NCBI RefSeq assembly: GCF_001423745.1
Contig: NZ_LMPC01000006.1
Span: forward strand, 36,951 to 100,950
Reading direction: 5' to 3'
Source: Arthrobacter sp. Leaf337
Lineage (GTDB): Bacteria; Actinomycetota; Actinomycetes; Actinomycetales; Micrococcaceae
Length of the DNA: 64,000 nucleotides
A model generated the notes under the pieces. It made no database searches and was not told the origin of the DNA. It was given only the letters and a program-made list of their open reading frames with translations. The translations under genes and the position numbers were made by a program. Positions 18,801 to 25,873 of the stretch are shown in pieces; positions within the stretch are counted from its first letter, which is position 1; each line of letters starts with the position of its first letter.

Positions 18801-19046
18801 CCTGCGAACGGCGTCGGCGACGTAGCGAGAGAGGATGTCTGGGGTGTCTTCATCTTCTATGTCCTGGAAGATCGGCCGCGCTTCCAAGTCGGTGGTCAGT
18901 AGATTGCCAAGTACATCGGTGTTGAGAAGTTCATACAATCCTTCGGGCAGCCGATCCGCTGCTCCTCCCCCAATGAATTTAGTCACTGCGTCAGGGTATG
19001 GGGCAGAACCGACATCCGCCAGTCTTGGCCCAGAATGTCCGGGCAT
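15834..19046 (-). CDS. PLD-type nuclease / DEAD-like helicase / DUF3427 protein
   Basis: About 1070 aa. An N-terminal region is followed by a phospholipase-D-like domain with HAKAWLFRR and GSSNLSQAALL (one HxK half-site). Then comes a superfamily-2 helicase with Walker A ATGTGKT, VVIDEFHHA, GLTATPERGDG, and motif VI QQLGRGLRRAEGK. The C-terminal 450 residues match the DUF3427 region of such helicases. The start is uncertain: ATG 19046 is the first ATG in a plausible place but has no good ribosome site. GC content is near chromosomal, unlike its neighbours. Likely DNA repair or defence; mechanism unknown. Confidence 0.8.
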   Translation of the reverse strand: MPGHSGPRLADVGSAPYPDAVTKFIGGGAADRLPEGLYELLNTDVLGNLLTTDLEARPIFQDIEDEDTPDILSRYVADAVRRALATAKPADRVALANRLLQELNHSDRIAPGPTQLQSLHRPDTLKRRQLRRPTTKLSDSALLTNSKDDPNLAAELRAEIESANTVDLLCAFVRWTGLRLLQPALEELKERGARLRVLTTTYMGATERRAIDELVNRYGAEVKINYETQATRLHAKAWLFRRNSGFDTAYVGSSNLSQAALLDGLEWNVRLSSVGTPTLLQKFEVTFDSYWEQRAFQSYDPDRDGEKLDAALERNGGRRTAVPGAATGLEVQPFLHQEEMLEDLEAERLKGFDHNLVVAATGTGKTVISALDYKRLCEAAGRDLKLLFVAHRQEILKQAMRTYRDVMQDGAFGELYVGEHKPQRWKHIFASVQSLSSLGIEQLEADFFDVVVIDEFHHAMAPTYRRLLDHLQPQQLLGLTATPERGDGVDVAKQFFDGRTASELRLWDALDADLLVPFHYFGVSDDVDLSQLEWKRGNYDTAQLNNLYTGNDARAAKVIRELRDKVTSTEQMRALGFCVSVQHAHYMADVFNRAGIASVAVDGSTDDADRAAALDRLRTREINCIFAVDLFNEGLDLPQVDTILLLRPTQSATIFLQQLGRGLRRAEGKAVLTVMDFIGQQRREFRFDLRYRALTGYGRKELEKAVEDEFPYLPSGSQIVLDRVAQKVVLKNIRAQLLNRRELVRDIASYAETELEAYLEQSGNDVKSIYRSTRDSWTGYLRQAGLIEGFSPLEAALSGRIEELSDADEKKLLGRMAALIHVDDLERAEAYSMLVGPGAPRYAELGMREQTFARMLFFTLWDDGGGFQTYDAGLDYLRGYQFVCSEIRQIVKLGVVASKHAAKGLGTGLQHVPLLSHATYRREEVLAALQYGSLELGKNVQHREGVAWCQSTSTDAFFVTLNKDDKKHSATTMYKDYAISPELFHWESQNATSPGSPTGRRYLDRGSHGSNILIFTRDSADDETGLTVPYTCLGQVDYVQHTGEKPIAITWKLHRPMPADVYATAAAVAQ

Positions 19047-19354
19047 GTCTATATGGTCGTCGACGGTGGGCGCTCTGAGCTGCTGAGCGCGGTCACCGCG
19101 AGGGGCGCACAGGTTCGCCACCTTCCTCCAAGGGCCGACGTTAGTGCGACCTACCACCGTCGCGGACCACCCTTATCCCGAACGAGTGTCTAGACCGAGA
19201 GGACGTCGCGCTAGTTGAACCGGCGACCTGTCGTCTCCTGCGAAATCCGTCCCCCAAAGCACCACCGCCACGACCGGGCACTAGTCCGCGGGGCCATCCA
19301 GAAGCTCGTTCGCATCGGAAACGGCAACCGAACACGGCACGAGGTAATAGGATT
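19047..19354. other. 308-bp gap without a recognised gene
   Basis: No convincing coding frame. A 17-base piece at 19214-19230 resembles the variable-loop/T-arm half of a tRNA on the minus strand but has no partner stem. Confidence 0.4.
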
Positions 19355-20311
19355 TCAGCAAAGAAGGGCGTACTCGACCTCGAATAGATGCACGCGTGAT
19401 AGACCACTTGACGTTTCAGTGGCGTAGCTCGCCGAACCCGGAAACAAGATGGAAGTAGGCGTGTCGGCGCATTCCGCTAAGTAATATAGAGCAAACCCTA
19501 AGACCTGGGTCTTTGGTCCCACAGGGCTGAGGTAGATATTGCGCGTGGGACTACCGGAGCGAATCCTCGTAATCTGTTGACTGAGAATCTCAGCGGTGGT
19601 GTAAGGATCATCCGCTGGGGCGTATAGTGCCGTCTTGTGGCTGCCATAGTTGTGTATTGATTCTCTCGCCTCGGCAACTCTGAGCTGACTCTCTTGATAC
19701 ATATGTGGCTGAAGACCTGGCAACCCAAACAAGACAAAATGTTCAGCCGAACGCTGGTATTCCGCCACTGCTCTAATTAGACGAGAGTCGTATCCAGCCC
19801 CAATAATGAGTGCATCAGTTGCATCAAGATTAGGCTCATGAATTCCCTCGAAGCCAGGGATCGATTCAACGGGATAAAGCGCACCGGTTGAGAAGGTCGT
19901 GCGGAATCCTGCCGAATAGGTAAATGGATCCGAATAGATGTAGGTAACGGTTTCGAACCCAAGTTCACGGAATAGAAATGCCATCGTAAGAACGAACGGA
20001 CGGAGAAGTCCCGTGATATCCACTCCAACCGTGATGGTTCGGTCTTCTTCAGACAAACCAATGTCCCGTATGATTCGACGCAAGGCATCCAGCGGTATTT
20101 CGTCTTTAGCCACTCGAAAGACCGCACAGTCGTCACCTTCTAAGGGGTTCAGATCACCGTACTCAGGATGAATGATCCAGATCTTCCTGGCCGCACGGAC
20201 GTCAGTAAAAACCCTGTTTACGCGTTCTGATTCATTGTATGCAGACAGAAATACATCAAAATTCACCGCGCTACTAATCTCATTCGGCAAAAGCACGCGA
20301 CGCCGTAGCAT
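19355..20311 (-). CDS. Rossmann-like protein, third gene of the PRTase-ATPase operon
   Basis: 318 aa from ATG 20311, 7 bp after the ATPase stop. A longer frame beginning with TTG inside the ATPase gene is less likely. I do not recognise a named family. The pattern of hydrophobic strands with small loops (FDVFLSAYNESERVNRVF, IWIIHPEYGD, ITVGVDITGLLRP, DALIIGAGYDSRLI) suggests an alpha/beta Rossmann-like nucleotide-binding or sensor fold. There is no membrane segment. It may be the sensor or effector of the operon. AT-rich composition matches the two upstream genes. Confidence 0.65.
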   Translation of the reverse strand: MLRRRVLLPNEISSAVNFDVFLSAYNESERVNRVFTDVRAARKIWIIHPEYGDLNPLEGDDCAVFRVAKDEIPLDALRRIIRDIGLSEEDRTITVGVDITGLLRPFVLTMAFLFRELGFETVTYIYSDPFTYSAGFRTTFSTGALYPVESIPGFEGIHEPNLDATDALIIGAGYDSRLIRAVAEYQRSAEHFVLFGLPGLQPHMYQESQLRVAEARESIHNYGSHKTALYAPADDPYTTAEILSQQITRIRSGSPTRNIYLSPVGPKTQVLGFALYYLAECADTPTSILFPGSASYATETSSGLSRVHLFEVEYALLC

Positions 20312-20318
20312 CGAATAG

Positions 20319-22307
20319 TCAGTCGAGGTCAAAAAGCGCCTCCATTGTGTGCGAGTAAGCGCCAAAGGGGGCAATTAATGATGCGAGTCGCTTTTCAACT
20401 ATTGTTGAATAGTTTTCTTCAGTTGAGCCGACTGCAAAGAATGCATCAATTTCGTCTGACTTGAAAGCGATAGTGCCCTTTCTTCGCGTGGGAAGTCCAT
20501 AAAGCGGCGCGATCATTGGGTGAAGCTGGTATTTCTTATGCCGCGAGCCAGAGTCTCTCGCTATACGCCCACCCGGTACTTCCAAAAGGAGCCCGTGGGT
20601 CGTGGCTGCCTCCAGACAGTCGCGAGCCGAACGGGATACGTTATGAAGGTCTGTAGAGAAAGCAACAGCTCCTGGCTCAGCAGGTTTGTCCGAGTACCTA
20701 TACCTGTTCATGAATGTCCCAAGCCTTCGTATTGCGATCTCACACTGGTCCCCCATCGGACCCACGGGCAGGGAGTCGACGCTGTACCAGTTTGCTGCGT
20801 CAAGTACCGCTTTGGTTTGAACGTCGATGGAGATGGCTTGACCTGCCTGGAAGGGTCGCCCCCCAGAAAAACTGTCCCGCCGGTACACGTGCTTCAAGAC
20901 AACTAGAAAACTTCGAGGAAGGTACGTCGACATCTCGATGAACTGTTCAAATCCGTAATAGGGGAGCGCCTCCGAGGCTTCGGCGTGGACCTGAGCAATC
21001 ATGTCGGACCGCCAACGCTTGAGATACTCCTCAGACTCCTTTGAGGATCTCCCAGACAGAAGATCCCGCCTTAGCCTTATCGCACCCGCGAGCGTCGTCG
21101 AGTCCAACTTCCGAGCCCGGCTCCAATCTTGGTAGAACCGCAAGATTGACAGCTTCTCAACCAAAGGTGAATTGGCGCAGGAGATTTCCGCGGAGAATTC
21201 ATGCGCCAACTCACTATTGCCTGTGGCCTTCGTGACGCTATTCACTAGCCGCGCCAGATGAGGACGTTCTTCTGGGGAGTACTTCTTCAATATCGAAAGC
21301 AGGGGACGATGCGCTAGCGCTTCAGCATCCCACTTCTCGAACGCCTTTTGAAGCCTTGCTTCATCCCAATTTTGGTTCTCCAAATTGAGGCGACCCTTCA
21401 CGAGTGAAACGCAAAAATTAGAGTATGCCGCGTTACGAGCCCGGTAGGCCTCCTCCAATTCAATCCACTCGTACTCGCTGCCCCTTTTATTTTCCTCGTC
21501 GGCGCTCAACGTTAACTGTGTGCGAACACCCCAGGCGCGCGATCCGACAAGGAACGTTACGGGGAGTTGCTTCTCACGGATGAGCGTGTTTACGTACATC
21601 TGTTGATCAATATTGAGGTTCTCATATTCGTCTATCAAGAACGTAATGACCACATTCTCCAGGCCGGTCAGTGACTGAGATACCGCCCGGGCCACTCCGA
21701 AAATCATTTCGCCAGGATTTGAGGTAATTTCAACCTGAATTTCCCCCTTGACTGCAGCATTGTTAACCTGCACGTCGACGGATCTCCTCAACTTGGCAAC
21801 CAAGGCAAGCATGCCTGGAATATCAGTAACAGGCACCGAATTGGATAAAGTTGATCCTTCAATTACCTGAGATACCGCTCCGGAGAAGATTTGCTCGGCA
21901 TGCTTGTCCCAACACGCATCTCGAGATTGAATATCGGCAAGAACGTGCAGCAACTGCTCCGTCACCCATAGATCCATGTAGTAACTGAAGACGCCTTGCC
22001 ACACTTCCTTGCTGAGGCCTCGCCCGCTGAATCGACTCCCGCTGAGTCCGGAGCATCGGAAATAGACGCCCACATAACCGTCGGCCATGATCTGCTGGAG
22101 GACCGACGAGCCACGTTCGCGCTGAAGTGAGTAGGAAAGATGACGCATCAAATGTGTACGGCCACCACCCTTTCCTCCAACGAGAAACTGGGTCATAGGA
22201 CTCTTTGGGTTGGCAACGCTTCCGGTCGGCCAAGGAACGAACGTCTCAGCGATCTGCGCGTCGGTAAAGTCGACAGCCTTCGTTACTTCAAAGGGGTTTG
22301 ATTCCAT
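20319..22307 (-). CDS. P-loop ATPase with C-terminal winged helix (ORC/CDC6-like)
   Basis: 662 aa, ATG 22307, only 2 bp after the PRTase stop. N-terminal P-loop FLVGGKGGGRTHLMRHLSY (residues 41-59), where the usual Walker A lysine is Arg50. Walker B VVITFLIDEYENL is near residue 225, with a sensor-1-like VTFLVGSRAWG after it. A helical middle follows. The C-terminal part looks like a winged helix (CLEAATTHGLLLEVPGG then HKKYQLHPMIAPLYGLP). This AAA plus winged-helix layout resembles ORC/CDC6-type conflict ATPases. Its likely role is the switch between sensor and effector (inferred). Confidence 0.75.
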   Translation of the reverse strand: MESNPFEVTKAVDFTDAQIAETFVPWPTGSVANPKSPMTQFLVGGKGGGRTHLMRHLSYSLQRERGSSVLQQIMADGYVGVYFRCSGLSGSRFSGRGLSKEVWQGVFSYYMDLWVTEQLLHVLADIQSRDACWDKHAEQIFSGAVSQVIEGSTLSNSVPVTDIPGMLALVAKLRRSVDVQVNNAAVKGEIQVEITSNPGEMIFGVARAVSQSLTGLENVVITFLIDEYENLNIDQQMYVNTLIREKQLPVTFLVGSRAWGVRTQLTLSADEENKRGSEYEWIELEEAYRARNAAYSNFCVSLVKGRLNLENQNWDEARLQKAFEKWDAEALAHRPLLSILKKYSPEERPHLARLVNSVTKATGNSELAHEFSAEISCANSPLVEKLSILRFYQDWSRARKLDSTTLAGAIRLRRDLLSGRSSKESEEYLKRWRSDMIAQVHAEASEALPYYGFEQFIEMSTYLPRSFLVVLKHVYRRDSFSGGRPFQAGQAISIDVQTKAVLDAANWYSVDSLPVGPMGDQCEIAIRRLGTFMNRYRYSDKPAEPGAVAFSTDLHNVSRSARDCLEAATTHGLLLEVPGGRIARDSGSRHKKYQLHPMIAPLYGLPTRRKGTIAFKSDEIDAFFAVGSTEENYSTIVEKRLASLIAPFGAYSHTMEALFDLD

Positions 22308-22309
22308 GT

Positions 22310-23269
22310 TTATACCTTCTGATAGCGCGGAAAGAGCGCCTGCCAGTGCGGTCCAAGCTCATCCATCCAAAAAATTGGCAAGGTGTTGTTCGGTATATTG
22401 TGGTGAAAGCCGAGTAACATCTGGCCGTTCCTGTATCCCAGCCCATGCCCCGTTAGGACTTTCTCACCATAATGTCTAGCGAATGTCTCCAAATCATCAA
22501 GGGAAATATCATTCGCTAGATTCGCCAGTAAGCGCGAGGTTCCAGAGAAAGCGGACTCGGACTCATCTAAGATATGGACTGCATTCACCTCGTCAAAAAG
22601 ACCATTTCGCGCAACATCCAATCCTCCTTGTTTCGCGAAAAGAACATAATAATGAATTGAAAGGTCGCGGCCCTCATGGTTCGCCGCTTCACGATATTTC
22701 GATAGTATTTTTTCGGAGTACTCAAGCGCCTGTTTGCCAGAACCTAGAACGTCGTCAATGAATATCAGTCGATCAAGGTCAGGAATATCAATTGCGGGAA
22801 CATCTTGTCTTGGTGCTGCCCGCAGAACTTCATGCTGATGCACAAACAAGTTTTTCGGAAGCCTGTTTTCTTGACGAAAATAGTAAAGCAGATGGGCGCC
22901 GCTTTCAGAGGGGTTGCCCATTCCAAGAAACCGAGTGCGAGCCCGGGCCAATTGAAAGGCTGCGTTTACGTCATTGGCATCTGTTGTTCCGCCCCTGTCG
23001 GTGCGAATTGACTGAATTAGTGGATACCGGAAAAGATCACGGTATAGTGAGCGAAGCATCACTCGCAGCTCGCGATCCCCAAAATAAGTAAAGTGTGCAA
23101 GAAGGACTATTGCAAAAATTCGCTCACGTTGGACAGAAAAAACATCTCCGCTGAAATTCGCTAACCAGGCTTCAATGTCGGGGCGATGGATACGGTTTTC
23201 CCAAACACCTTCACTCAAAATCATGATTCGGTCTAGAAGGTCGTCCTCAAAGCTATTGTGGCCGGTCAT
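22310..23269 (-). CDS. Phosphoribosyltransferase-like protein heading a three-gene operon
   Basis: 319 aa from ATG 23269 (GGGGGA nine bases upstream). The classical type I PRTase PRPP loop is clear at residues 168-180: RLIFIDDVLGSGKQAL, with the DD pair at 172-173. An N-terminal helical region (to about 110) is unlike purine or pyrimidine PRTases. The C-terminal 100 residues include a GHGLGYRNGQMLLGFHHNIP hood-like motif. There is no housekeeping salvage context, since the next genes are an ATPase and an unknown. It may use PRPP to modify a nucleotide, base or target during a conflict response. This is inference. Confidence 0.75.
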   Translation of the reverse strand: MTGHNSFEDDLLDRIMILSEGVWENRIHRPDIEAWLANFSGDVFSVQRERIFAIVLLAHFTYFGDRELRVMLRSLYRDLFRYPLIQSIRTDRGGTTDANDVNAAFQLARARTRFLGMGNPSESGAHLLYYFRQENRLPKNLFVHQHEVLRAAPRQDVPAIDIPDLDRLIFIDDVLGSGKQALEYSEKILSKYREAANHEGRDLSIHYYVLFAKQGGLDVARNGLFDEVNAVHILDESESAFSGTSRLLANLANDISLDDLETFARHYGEKVLTGHGLGYRNGQMLLGFHHNIPNNTLPIFWMDELGPHWQALFPRYQKV

Positions 23270-23420
23270 ACTTCATCGTCCCCCGTGCAAATGTTCTCAA
23301 TGCCCAACGTCCCTCAAAAAAGCTTCATGCCCGGCTACTGACGCGAGACCGCGCTCATGAAGCAATGCGTGAACATGTTCGCAGTCTTATGGCAGCATCA
23401 CGCTCTCGAACGTTCGCCGA

Positions 23421-23757
23421 CTATGGAACATCGTTGACCCAGGGAATGTCCGCTCGGTTTGTTCGGATGCGAAGTCCCAATCGACTCATCGTATCTCCCC
23501 ATGACCCGGGTTTTCCCAATCGCGCCGAGCGTGTCATCGCATAAGTTGTATCCGATGCCCATGGCCCCCGTAGAGGTTGCTCGATGGGGAAAAACGCCGG
23601 TGCTGCCAGCACCACGGTCCTGACGGCTCCGATCCAGAGCACGGGAAGGCGCCCAATCCGGTGGCCGAAAGACCCGGTCAGCTGGATGCACAACGCCATG
23701 GCCACAAGGACTGGAGTGGTCAGCAGCGTCCCCTCGATCGCGTCATACCCTTTTGGT
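23421..23757 (-). pseudogene. Decayed fragment of an MHS-family transporter gene
   Basis: The minus strand reads LCIQLTGSFGHRIGRLPVLW followed by IGAVRTVVLAAPAF. This matches the MHS carrier at 59496-61010 (LCIPLTGHLSDRIGRRPVLW then IGAVSTVVLAIPAF). Downstream it jumps, with a frame change, to GAMGIGYNLCDDTLGAIG (GAMGIAYNFAVAIFGG in the intact gene), so about 55 codons are missing. No start, no stop, no full domain. Confidence 0.75.
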
Positions 23758-23828
23758 GCTCACTTTGTAAGTGAGCGGATAGGACGTGGAGGGCTACGCC
23801 ACGGTGTTGACGGCCGCAACAAAGCGGA

Positions 23829-23977
23829 CGACGGCGGCGCGGACCGTGGGCAGGTGGCCCGCCTACTCGCCGGGCCAAGCGGCCGCTGATCCTCGCCGAC
23901 CGCGGTGCGCACCTCGCCGGTGCCAGCCCGGAGCTCCGCAAACTCGCCGACCGGCTGGGCGCGCTAACCGCCGGAAC
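23829..23977 (+). pseudogene. Decayed fragment of a ThDP-enzyme gene
   Basis: About 150 bp is highly similar to the middle of the intact ThDP enzyme at roughly 29691-29840 (AQVARLLAGAKRPLILAGRG region) in the same orientation. At least one base is lost near 23876, which breaks the frame, and there are scattered substitutions. It directly abuts the protease gene's upstream region. Confidence 0.8.
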
Positions 23978-24045
23978 AAGTGTCGCTTGTATTCCGGCGA
24001 CGGCGTCGGTATAAAACGGGACCGGATATCAGATACGGTCAACAG

Positions 24046-24759
24046 GTGAACTTCGATAACACCGCAATCCCGCTTTCGGCGATCCGGCCCAACGGCGACA
24101 ATGCAATGGTCGGTACTGGCTTCATTGTTCAGATTGGCGGGGAGACCTACTTGACCACGGTTGCGCACCTGGCAACGGGCGCCACTGACCAATTCGATGA
24201 TTGGCCCAATTGGTCAAGTGAAATAAACATCCAAGACGGGGAAAAGAATATTTTGGCACAAGTCCCGCTTTTCGATGGTGACCGTGGCGAGGGTCGAGTT
24301 CCACTTTTCAAGTATGGCCGCACTACGAGTGAACCCCGGCAGCTTCTTGACCTAATCCTGGTTCCCTTGTCGGCTGATTATCTGCACGCGGCCAGCTCCA
24401 AGGTGTTCCTGCTCCCACCCCCTATTCCAGCCGCTGCCCAGGTAGGAGATAAGGCCGTCATCGTTGGCTGTCGCAACTGGCCCCGAATTACCACTGAAAG
24501 CTATAGCCTCGCAGGTTCTTCGTCTGATCAGGTGGTGATTCATATCGATCCCCCTTCTCGAGTGGGAGAGTCCGGTGGTCCTCTACTCACCCCGGCTGGC
24601 GGTTTGCTAGGCATCAACTATGGCGACGGCAACGCCTATGCACCAGGGATGGGCCTTGTCTTGAATGCTGCCTGTATCGATTGGCTCCATACGGCCAAGA
24701 ACGGCTACATCGAAGGAATTAATTACGGGAATCATCAACCATCCTGCGTAACCCCCTGA
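24046..24759 (+). CDS. Trypsin-like serine protease, cytoplasmic
   Basis: 237 aa from GTG 24046; an earlier in-frame GTG (23980) would run back into the ThDP-gene fragment. Chymotrypsin-fold triad: His41 in YLTTVAHLA, Asp102 in LDLILVPL, Ser176 in RVGESGGPLL. GTGFIVQIGG is the usual first-barrel start. There is no signal peptide or membrane segment, so it acts inside the cell. That suits a regulatory or suicide protease more than a secreted enzyme. Moderate GC, inside the accessory island. Its partner, if any, is not obvious. Confidence 0.75.
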   Translation: MNFDNTAIPLSAIRPNGDNAMVGTGFIVQIGGETYLTTVAHLATGATDQFDDWPNWSSEINIQDGEKNILAQVPLFDGDRGEGRVPLFKYGRTTSEPRQLLDLILVPLSADYLHAASSKVFLLPPPIPAAAQVGDKAVIVGCRNWPRITTESYSLAGSSSDQVVIHIDPPSRVGESGGPLLTPAGGLLGINYGDGNAYAPGMGLVLNAACIDWLHTAKNGYIEGINYGNHQPSCVTP

Positions 24760-24924
24760 GGGGAATCTCAGTACATTCTGGAAAGATTGAGACCGTTGGC
24801 GTTTCAGGCAACCATGGCGGGGGCGCGTTAAGTGACGAAGGTTCAAACTGCGGCGAGTAGATATTCGGTGCCTCGCCCCTTCGGGACGCGATGGTCAATT
24901 TGTCGCCGCCGGAGTCCTTCAAGT

Positions 24925-25701
24925 TTATTTCAATTCAAAGGGTGGAACCCCAAGATCTGCCATCCTCGCGCCAATGTCATTGAGCGGTTCCTCAAAATAA
25001 TGAGTAAGCCCTGAGATTACTCCGAAAGCCCCCGCAGCGACCCAAAGCAGCGATGGGAGAAGGACATCATTTCGCGTCTCAGTGGGGCGGGGCTCATGAT
25101 ACAGACTCATGCCAAAGGCATCAGCATTCACAGCGAGATATGGGGCGGCGCTCGACATAGTCGGATGACTGACTTGGGTTTCGCGCAGCCAATACTGGTA
25201 GATCCCGGCAAACTCGCCAGGATTAGTTTCGACAACGTTAGCTAGGGCCTTATAGGTGTCTAGATATTTATATTCATCGCTTGCCTCGGCCATCAATTCC
25301 TGGATATCTCGAATTTGGGCCGGAGCTAGCGCCCATCCTCTTTCCGCTGCCTCCATCGTTTTCTCAAGGCTCCATTTCTGCATCCGAAGAAGCGCTTCCA
25401 CAAAAACGTGCGGCTCAAGAGCGGCACCCCAGCTAAGCCTAATCGCGTGCTCTATAACAGATCGGACGAGAGGGCTCGACTCAACTCCGTAGTTGGCCCC
25501 TTCGAGCAGGAGCACAGCGCTAGAGGATCTTATTATTCTCATGAGTTATCCCCACGCAACGGCTACTGATCGCGCCTCCGCCTGGTCTTTTCGGGTCCAG
25601 TCGCCGACTGGCCGCTGAGGCGGGGATGGTGTATTTTCCACCAGTTCCATCAAGTCCTCAGTCACACTCGCCCAGCTGTCCTGCGCTTTATGGCCAGTCA
25701 T
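24925..25701 (-). pseudogene. DUF5677-like gene split by an in-frame TAA
   Basis: Two frames lie in register. A 51-codon piece from ATG 25701 (MTGHKAQDSWASVTEDLMEL) ends in TAA at 25546. After a single CTC codon a 205-codon piece begins with ATG 25542. Joined they give about 258 residues, a plausible full protein with a helical segment like SSPLVRSVIEHAIRLSW of DUF5677-type proteins. Either a nonsense mutation or two separate products; a GGGGA seven bases before the second ATG could allow reinitiation. Function unknown. Confidence 0.65.
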
Positions 25702-25810
25702 AGCCCTATTGTCTCGCAACGCTGTGGACTTAGCCCTGACAACTGCCCCAAATCAGGAAGGGGTCCTGCCGTTTACCTCGGGCGGCGAAGGCGCGTACAA
25801 AGCGAGGGGA

Positions 25811-25830
25811 CGTCCGGCCAAAACCGGACG
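25811..25830 (-). terminator. Hairpin downstream of the permease gene
   Basis: A 7-bp perfect stem (CGTCCGG/CCGGACG) with a 6-base loop, 44 bp beyond the permease stop. There is no T-tract, so termination is only likely. Confidence 0.45.
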
Positions 25831-25873
25831 CGCCCTCCATTCACGCCCTCACGAAGGGTTCAACGTCTCCGAT

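Noticed and set aside
19214-19230. tRNA T-arm-like piece on the minus strand (CAGGTCGCCGGTTCAAC), possible attachment site
   Set aside because: The following bases do not pair to close a T-stem and no other tRNA arms are nearby; 17 bases can match by chance.
20312-20374. TTG start giving 21 more residues to the third operon protein
   Set aside because: It would overlap the ATPase gene by 56 bp with no ribosome site, while ATG 20311 lies just after the ATPase stop.
13500-25700. Mobile element carrying its own integrase or transposase
   Set aside because: No recombinase motif, terminal inverted repeat or target duplication was seen in the island.
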